A stretch of DNA of 41,392 bases. Origin: Bacteroidota bacterium. Lineage in GTDB: Bacteria > Bacteroidota > Bacteroidia > Bacteroidales > Prolixibacteraceae. The notes under the pieces were generated by a model. It ran no database searches, had not been told where the DNA came from, and worked only from the letters and a program-made list of their open reading frames with translations. The stretch is taken from NCBI GenBank assembly GCA_021849365.1, contig JAJZSZ010000003.1, positions 1-41,392 of the forward strand, given 5' to 3'. The position numbers and the translations under genes are program-made. Shown in pieces: positions 36,071-41,392 of this stretch (positions are counted from its first letter, which is position 1; every line of letters starts with the position of its first letter).

Positions 36071-38425
36071 TTAAAATTTATAATTGATGGTCAGTCTGAA
36101 GTTGCGGTATGCTTCGGCCTGCCAGTAATAGAACTGACTCCATGAATAATAAGCGCCCGAATAGAGGTACTGACTCAAAATGTTGTTGACATTCATGGAC
36201 ACTCCGAACTTATTGAACTGGTATGAAATAGCACCGTCAACGCGGGTATAGTCGGGCATCATCTGCGACGAGTTATCATAAGCGCCGTACCAGTTTGAGC
36301 GATCCCCGAGGTATTGTACTCCACAGGCCAGTCCCAATCCTTTGGCTGCACCGGTGGGAAAACGATAGCTTAACCAGGCGTTGGCAATATTTTTTGAAGT
36401 TCCCGGAATTTGGCCGCCAACCTGTTTCGGGTCGGTGTCTTTGGTAATCTGCCCATCGGTGTAAGCATAATTGAAAGTCAGATCAAGCCCTTGGGTTATC
36501 TGTCCGCGAATGTCAAATTCAAGACCGCGGGTACGTGTTTGTCCCAGTTGTTTCGAGAAAAACTGATGATCCGGATCGGAGGTCAATACATTGTTTTTGG
36601 TAATCTGGTAAGCTGCAACCGAAGCCGTCCACAACCCGTCGAGCCATTCTTTTTTCAGCCCTAGTTCCAGGTTTTCCCCGGTAATCGGGTCAAAACTATT
36701 CCCGTTGAAATCTGAGCCGGTCTGGGGGACAAAAGCTTCGTCGTAAACAGCGTAGGCGCTGGTGTTTTTATTCAGCGAATAACTTAACCCGACACGTGGA
36801 GTTATTTTTTCGGCATTGCCTGAACCTGAATACGGATCGGCATCGCTAACCGTGGTGTACCGCCCGGCAAGGGTTAAACGCAGTTTATCCTGAAAGATTC
36901 GGATTTCATCCTGCACATAAACCGCCGAATATTTGTTCGAATAATAAACTCCCCGTTCGCGTATATCCAAACTGCGGTCGTAAACCGGATAGCTTGATCC
37001 GGGAACCTGACCATAAACCGGCTTGTAAATGTTAAAACCCGTGCTGCCTTTAACTGGTCCGGACTGTGACCAGTCGTGGTAGAAGTCTTTGTCGCCCATG
37101 TCGATTCCGGCCAAAATTCGGTGACCAATGTTCCCGGTTTTAAAGTCGCCGTTCAAGAAAAATTGCCCCACTTTAATCAATCCAAGCACATCCCAGTTGG
37201 AAAGGCCGCGACGAAGGGTATCGCCATTTTCAGAGAAACCTGTTGGCCACAAACTTTGTCCAACCTGATCGTATTTCATGAAGGCAATTTGCCCGGTAAA
37301 TTTCCAGTGGTCGTTAATGGTATGCGCCAATGTTACAAATAAGGATTGATCGTTGATGTTTGTTGGAGTCATGTTCGGTTCGGCCGTTGTAAAATCAACA
37401 GGCAGATCGGCGAGTTTTTTTGAAGAAAAGGCGTAGTTTGAACCGATGGCTGACATCTGGATAAACTGGTAAGTATATTCGGTGGTCAGCGATGTGTTGG
37501 GCGTAAACTGGAATTTAATTACCGGCGCTACCGAAACGCGGTTGTTAAACTCGTAATCGCGGTGCGAACCTTTCATTTGTCCCATCAAATTCAGGCGGTA
37601 CAACACTTTTCCATCTTTGCTCAGTTTGCCATCAAAATCGAATGCCGAACGATATGTATCAAAACTACCGATGGTCATGTTGGCTTCGCCTTTGGTTATT
37701 CCGGTAGGTTTTTTGGTAACCACGTTGTAAAAACCGCTGGGTTCGCCGTTTGCCAGCATAAATCCTGCAGGGCCTTTCACGAATTCGATGCGTTCCACCA
37801 TGCTCATATCCTCAGTAAGCGGCCCCCAGGTCGATTGTACATTCATCCCATTGCGGAAACCAGCAATCTGCGATCCGCGCATGTTTATCTGGGCATAATT
37901 GTCCCAATGCTCCACGCGTTGGGCCCCGCTCACATTACGGGTAATACCTTCGAGCATGTCGAATATCTGCTGGTCCTGAATAACCTGTTTGGTAACCACC
38001 TGAATATTCTGCGGAACTTCGAGCAGCGGGGTCTTCAAGCGAAGCGTAACAGAAGGATAGTCAGTCACATATTTGCTCGGATTAGCAATAACGACAACTT
38101 CTTTCAGTTCCTCACTGTTTTCATTCAGAACAAAATCAGCGTTGATGGTTTTACCGTCCTCTACGGTAATTTGTTTGTTCTGGGTGAGTAATCCCACCAA
38201 ACTTGCCCGAAGCGTGTATGATCCAGCTTTTATGTTTTTCAGTTCGTAATGTCCTTCAGCGCCAACAATTACACCTTTGTTTGTTCCAACCAATATGATG
38301 TTGACAAATTCGGCAGCATTGCCATCGGAGGTAGTTGCTTTACCGATTATAGTACCTGTTTGCGCAAAAAGCGCACTTGTAAGTATGCTGAATAAAATTC
38401 CAAGTAAAAGTTTTTTATGTGCCAT
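36071..38425 (-). CDS. TonB-dependent siderophore receptor
   Basis: Begins MAHKKLLLGILFSILTSALFAQTG; plug LLEVPQNIQVVTKQVIQDQQIFDMLEGITRNVSGAQ; IEFVKGPAGFMLANGEPSGFYNVVTKKP; C-terminal FRLTINYKF. Confidence 0.94.
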   Translation of the reverse strand: MAHKKLLLGILFSILTSALFAQTGTIIGKATTSDGNAAEFVNIILVGTNKGVIVGAEGHYELKNIKAGSYTLRASLVGLLTQNKQITVEDGKTINADFVLNENSEELKEVVVIANPSKYVTDYPSVTLRLKTPLLEVPQNIQVVTKQVIQDQQIFDMLEGITRNVSGAQRVEHWDNYAQINMRGSQIAGFRNGMNVQSTWGPLTEDMSMVERIEFVKGPAGFMLANGEPSGFYNVVTKKPTGITKGEANMTIGSFDTYRSAFDFDGKLSKDGKVLYRLNLMGQMKGSHRDYEFNNRVSVAPVIKFQFTPNTSLTTEYTYQFIQMSAIGSNYAFSSKKLADLPVDFTTAEPNMTPTNINDQSLFVTLAHTINDHWKFTGQIAFMKYDQVGQSLWPTGFSENGDTLRRGLSNWDVLGLIKVGQFFLNGDFKTGNIGHRILAGIDMGDKDFYHDWSQSGPVKGSTGFNIYKPVYGQVPGSSYPVYDRSLDIRERGVYYSNKYSAVYVQDEIRIFQDKLRLTLAGRYTTVSDADPYSGSGNAEKITPRVGLSYSLNKNTSAYAVYDEAFVPQTGSDFNGNSFDPITGENLELGLKKEWLDGLWTASVAAYQITKNNVLTSDPDHQFFSKQLGQTRTRGLEFDIRGQITQGLDLTFNYAYTDGQITKDTDPKQVGGQIPGTSKNIANAWLSYRFPTGAAKGLGLACGVQYLGDRSNWYGAYDNSSQMMPDYTRVDGAISYQFNKFGVSMNVNNILSQYLYSGAYYSWSQFYYWQAEAYRNFRLTINYKF

Positions 38426-38473
38426 AGTTTGATTTTTAATAGGGCACAAAGGTGGCTCAGCGAAAAAAATTCT

Positions 38474-38497
38474 AAAATCCCCAATTGTTGGGATTTT
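38474..38497. promoter_or_regulatory. Palindromic operator-like element upstream of the siderophore receptor
   Basis: AAAATCCC-CAATTGTT-GGGATTTT: perfect 8-bp inverted repeat about 50 nt upstream of the receptor start. Confidence 0.5.
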
Positions 38498-38507
38498 TGT
38501 GTTTCCC

Positions 38508-38648
38508 GGCTGTAACTGGCAATACATTTCGAAATATCACATCACTGTTATCTGGATTTAGATTTGGCAGGAATAATTTGAATAAGTTTATGATGAGCAT
38601 AAATTCCGGCAAACGATTTGAACCCCGAAATATCAGACCAATAGCGCT
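38508..38648 (+). pseudogene. Truncated duplicate of the Fur-family gene 5' end and its upstream region
   Basis: taactggcaatacatttcga...ggatttagatttggcaggaata...MMSINSGKRFEPRNIRPIA matches 40808-40945 (MMNTNSNKRFETRNIKPTAM), then homology stops. Confidence 0.8.
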
Positions 38649-38755
38649 CCGCTCTCGGGCGTATAACTTTTCTTCAGAGAATGAACTTATTGCCCCAGAT
38701 AAAGGCCAGCACCATCAACATAGTGAGCTGAAACCAGCGTTTCGTAGAATGAGAT
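38648..38755 (-). pseudogene. Fragment resembling the N-terminus of an EamA/DMT transporter
   Basis: Minus-strand reading HSTKRWFQLTMLMVLAFIWGNKFIL, then MKKSYTPESGALLV after a one-base frame correction. It abuts the Fur remnant. Confidence 0.5.
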
Positions 38756-38795
38756 TTTTAAAAGCGAAAAGATAGCAGAAAATGAAAAGTAAAGA

Positions 38796-38832
38796 AAAAG
38801 GGTTATCTACACTTTGTACAGATAACCCTTTT
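38796..38832. terminator. Strong stem-loop, likely rho-independent terminator
   Basis: AAAAGGGTTATCT-(11 nt)-AGATAACCCTTTT: perfect 13-bp arms downstream of the lipoprotein gene. Confidence 0.85.
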
Positions 38833-38857
38833 GTAATTGAATGTCTATAAATTCTGA

Positions 38858-39598
38858 TTAATCATCGTCATGATCATCATTTTTGTCTCCATGATCATCG
38901 TATTCCACGTCTTCACACGACGAAATCTTACTCTTTATCTTCAGGTAAATATTCGGATTTGAAGTCGCATTAACGATTATTTTCCCGTCAGTTAAGGTTG
39001 CAGCGCCAAGTTCCGATTCTGAAACACCACTTATCAGCAGGGCCAGGTTAAGATTAACCAGCGCTGAATAATCATTGGTTCCATCAAGTGTTGTTCCTTC
39101 TTTTTCAACCTTAAATTCGAAATCTTCGTTCATGGTAATTTCGATTGGAATTACAGTTCCCTGAGCATTGGTGTAGGTGCCCGCTAAATAAAAAACAGGA
39201 ACTGTGGAGCTTTGTGATTTGGCAGCTTCAATTTCCAGTTCAATTTCATCGTAAATTCCCGGATCTAGTGTGATATCTCCGATTACTGAAGATGCATCGA
39301 AGAGATCAACAACTTTCGATCCTCTCCATTCGTAACTAACTTTGTATGAATTTTGAGCATTCTCGGTCTCTTTTCCTTCAGCCTTAAACTCAATGTGTGA
39401 GACATTCATGGTGCAAACATTCCAGTTGAATAACGGGGTAGCAAGAGTTGCCGATTTAAGAATCGTAGAACTTTTGTTGGTTGCCTGTATTTTTACCTGT
39501 AAGGCCGACCCTGAATCGGTATTATTCTTTTCACAGGAAAACAACAGCACACCTAAAAACAATAACATTACTGCACTGATTCGTTTCATAGCTTTCAT
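38858..39598 (-). CDS. DUF4382-like lipoprotein with an Asp/His-rich C-terminus
   Basis: 246 aa. Lipobox LLFSC; VIGDITLDPGIYDEIELEIEAAKS; C-terminal CEDVEYDDHGDKNDDHDDD. Confidence 0.78.
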   Translation of the reverse strand: MKAMKRISAVMLLFLGVLLFSCEKNNTDSGSALQVKIQATNKSSTILKSATLATPLFNWNVCTMNVSHIEFKAEGKETENAQNSYKVSYEWRGSKVVDLFDASSVIGDITLDPGIYDEIELEIEAAKSQSSTVPVFYLAGTYTNAQGTVIPIEITMNEDFEFKVEKEGTTLDGTNDYSALVNLNLALLISGVSESELGAATLTDGKIIVNATSNPNIYLKIKSKISSCEDVEYDDHGDKNDDHDDD

Positions 39599-39792
39599 CT
39601 TTTAATTAAACCTTAAAATTGTCTATGTGTCTGGCTATTTTTACTAACGCAGGATTATCTGTTTTCTCCCTTAAAGACAACGTGTTTAAACACTGCGTTG
39701 AGAACAAGTGATAGCCATTTTTCTGTTTTTATACAATCGTTAACTGAAATACCCTACCAAACCTGACTAAATTTGTAATTGGCAGGAACTCT

Positions 39793-40497
39793 TTAATTGA
39801 TGTCCTGTTCATACTGGACGTCCTCGCATAAAAGTATATTCGTTTTTATTTTTTGGTAAAGAACTCCGTTTGATGTTGCGCTAATGATCATTTTCCCGCC
39901 AGTCAGTGTCGCGGCATCAAGTTCAGTTTGTAGAATACCATACATTAATAGAGTTAGGTTAAAATTAATCAAAGCTGAATAATCATTCGTTCCGTTAAGT
40001 ATAGTCCCTTCCTTTTCTACCTCGAATTGAAAATCCTCGTTGATAGTAATTTCAACCGGGACTTTTGTTCCGGCAGCATTGGTATAACTGCCTGCTAAAT
40101 AAAATACAGGTGTAGTAGCATTTTGCGATTTGGAGGCTTGAATTTCTAATTCGATCTGGTCGTATATTCCCGGATCGAGAGTGATATCTCCAATAACCGA
40201 AGCAGAGTTAAATAGGTTGATAGCCTTGGATCCTTGCCATTCATAACTGACTTGATAAGAACCCTGTGAGTTTTCATCTTGCTTTCCCTGGGCCTGAAAT
40301 TCGATCTGTGAAACATTCATGGTACACACATCCCAAGTGACCAACGGAGTTACAAGATTTGCTGACTTAAGAACCGAGACGCTTTTGTTGGTTGCCTGCA
40401 TTCTAACCTGCAAAATCGAGGAGGAATCGTTATTCTTTTCACAAGAAAAGAATAGTACCCCTAAAAATAATAACATTACTGCATTGATGCGTTTCAT
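39793..40497 (-). CDS. DUF4382-like lipoprotein (paralogue of the preceding gene)
   Basis: 234 aa. MKRINAVMLLFLGVLFFSCEKNN; VIGDITLDPGIYDQIELEIQASKS; lacks the Asp/His tail. Confidence 0.78.
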   Translation of the reverse strand: MKRINAVMLLFLGVLFFSCEKNNDSSSILQVRMQATNKSVSVLKSANLVTPLVTWDVCTMNVSQIEFQAQGKQDENSQGSYQVSYEWQGSKAINLFNSASVIGDITLDPGIYDQIELEIQASKSQNATTPVFYLAGSYTNAAGTKVPVEITINEDFQFEVEKEGTILNGTNDYSALINFNLTLLMYGILQTELDAATLTGGKMIISATSNGVLYQKIKTNILLCEDVQYEQDIN

Positions 40498-40884
40498 AGT
40501 TTTTTTTAGTGTTTCATTTTTTTATTAAAACTTCAGCTAGCTGACTATTTTTACGAACGTAGAATTATTTGTTTTGTTTTATCCCCGAAAAAAGGGGTGC
40601 ATGCGCTACGTCGAGAAAAGGTGACAGCCATTTTTCTGTTTATATACAATCGTTAACTGAAATACCCTACTTAACTTGACGAAATTTGTAATCGACAGAA
40701 ATTTTTACCTTATCTATTATACACAACTGCGCGACTGAATTTTTGCATCTCCCTTAATTTCATTTTATTGAATTAAGGGGATTACTAATTTTCGTTTACC
40801 GTATAATAACTGGCAATACATTTCGATATATTCACATCACTTTTATATGGATTTAGATTTGGCAGGAATATTTTCAATAAATTT

Positions 40885-41301
40885 ATGATGAACACAAATT
40901 CCAACAAACGGTTTGAAACCCGAAATATCAAACCAACAGCTATGCGCGAATTGGTTTTGAAGGTTTTAAGCGAGCAGAAGGCTGCCATTAGTTTGGCCGA
41001 TCTGGAACAAAAATTTGATAAAGTTGATAAAGTTACTCTCTACCGAACACTCAAAACCTTTGAAGAAAACAAACTCATTCACAGTATTGATGATGGTACA
41101 GGTTCTGTAAAATATGCCTTGTGTCGGGAAACTTGTCAGTGCAACCCGGAAGATCTTCATATTCATTTTCTTTGCACCAAATGCAAGCAAACGTATTGTT
41201 TAAACGACATTCTTGTCCCTTCTGTAAACCTACCGGCTCATTTTACTCTCGAAAATATTAACATGGTAGTAAAGGGGGTCTGTTCAAATTGTCAACTGTA
41301 A
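40885..41301 (+). CDS. Fur-family transcriptional regulator
   Basis: 138 aa. LADLEQKFDKVDKVTLYRTLKTFEENKLIHSIDDGTGSVKYALC; HIHFLCTKCKQTYCLND; C-terminal GVCSNCQ. Confidence 0.92.
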   Translation: MMNTNSNKRFETRNIKPTAMRELVLKVLSEQKAAISLADLEQKFDKVDKVTLYRTLKTFEENKLIHSIDDGTGSVKYALCRETCQCNPEDLHIHFLCTKCKQTYCLNDILVPSVNLPAHFTLENINMVVKGVCSNCQL

Positions 41302-41392
41302 ATTTGCAACTCGGTTACATAAACTTTTTCTCTATATTTGCCGGTATTAAAATAAAATAGTTTTATCAGGTGAATTTGAAGAAACAACATAT

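Larger units (their letters stand above)
38858..40700. repeat. Tandem duplication of a lipoprotein gene plus upstream DNA (units about 38858-39780 and 39793-40700)
   Basis: The two proteins align throughout. Upstream sequences also match, e.g. gatagccatttttctgtttttatacaatcgttaactgaaataccctac versus gacagccatttttctgtttatatacaatcgttaactgaaataccctac. Confidence 0.85.

Noticed and set aside
38485-38775. 96-aa plus-strand ORF as a functional protein
   Set aside because: Only its middle matches the Fur N-terminus; the rest reads through antisense EamA-like sequence, so it is best seen as a remnant mosaic.
1-41392. CRISPR arrays, tRNA/rRNA genes, transposases, phage genes
   Set aside because: None recognised by eye; a tRNAscan, CRISPR finder or IS search would be needed to exclude small or diverged examples.

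Overview
Chromosomal window that looks like a Bacteroidota (probably Marinilabiliales/Prolixibacteraceae-like) genome; this is inferred from protein families, lipoprotein signals and TAnnTTTG-type promoters. No rRNA, tRNA, CRISPR array, phage or transposase was recognised. From left to right: TerC (partial), a NaChBac-type ion channel and DedA; YitT; a decayed duplicate of an nrdD locus; bacterioferritin; a di-heme oxidoreductase (DHOR); a Tat-exported alkaline phosphatase; an overlapping pair of hemerythrin protein and LuxR-type regulator with an atypical receiver; a nine-gene same-strand cluster (porin, imelysin, DHOR, RidA-like, porin, two small CXXCH proteins, DUF5777-like barrel, candidate covalently flavinylated protein); DUF438/hemerythrin/PAS plus DUF1858-type proteins; a cobalamin riboswitch upstream of class III nrdD-nrdG; a TerB/YqaA/DedA/TerC/UPF0114/zf-TFIIB/MntP cluster; a GAF histidine kinase; a cysteine-rich TonB-receptor/HMA module; a PepSY plus siderophore-type TonB receptor locus; two tandem paralogous lipoproteins; and a Fur-family regulator. 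The main items for follow-up are the imelysin/DHOR/porin/flavin cluster, the hemerythrin plus phospho-Asp-less regulator pair, the B12 riboswitch in front of a B12-independent RNR, the nrdD remnant at 3.6-3.9 kb, the Fur/EamA remnant mosaic at 38.5-38.8 kb, and a calcium-channel-like TLEGWTD pore motif.
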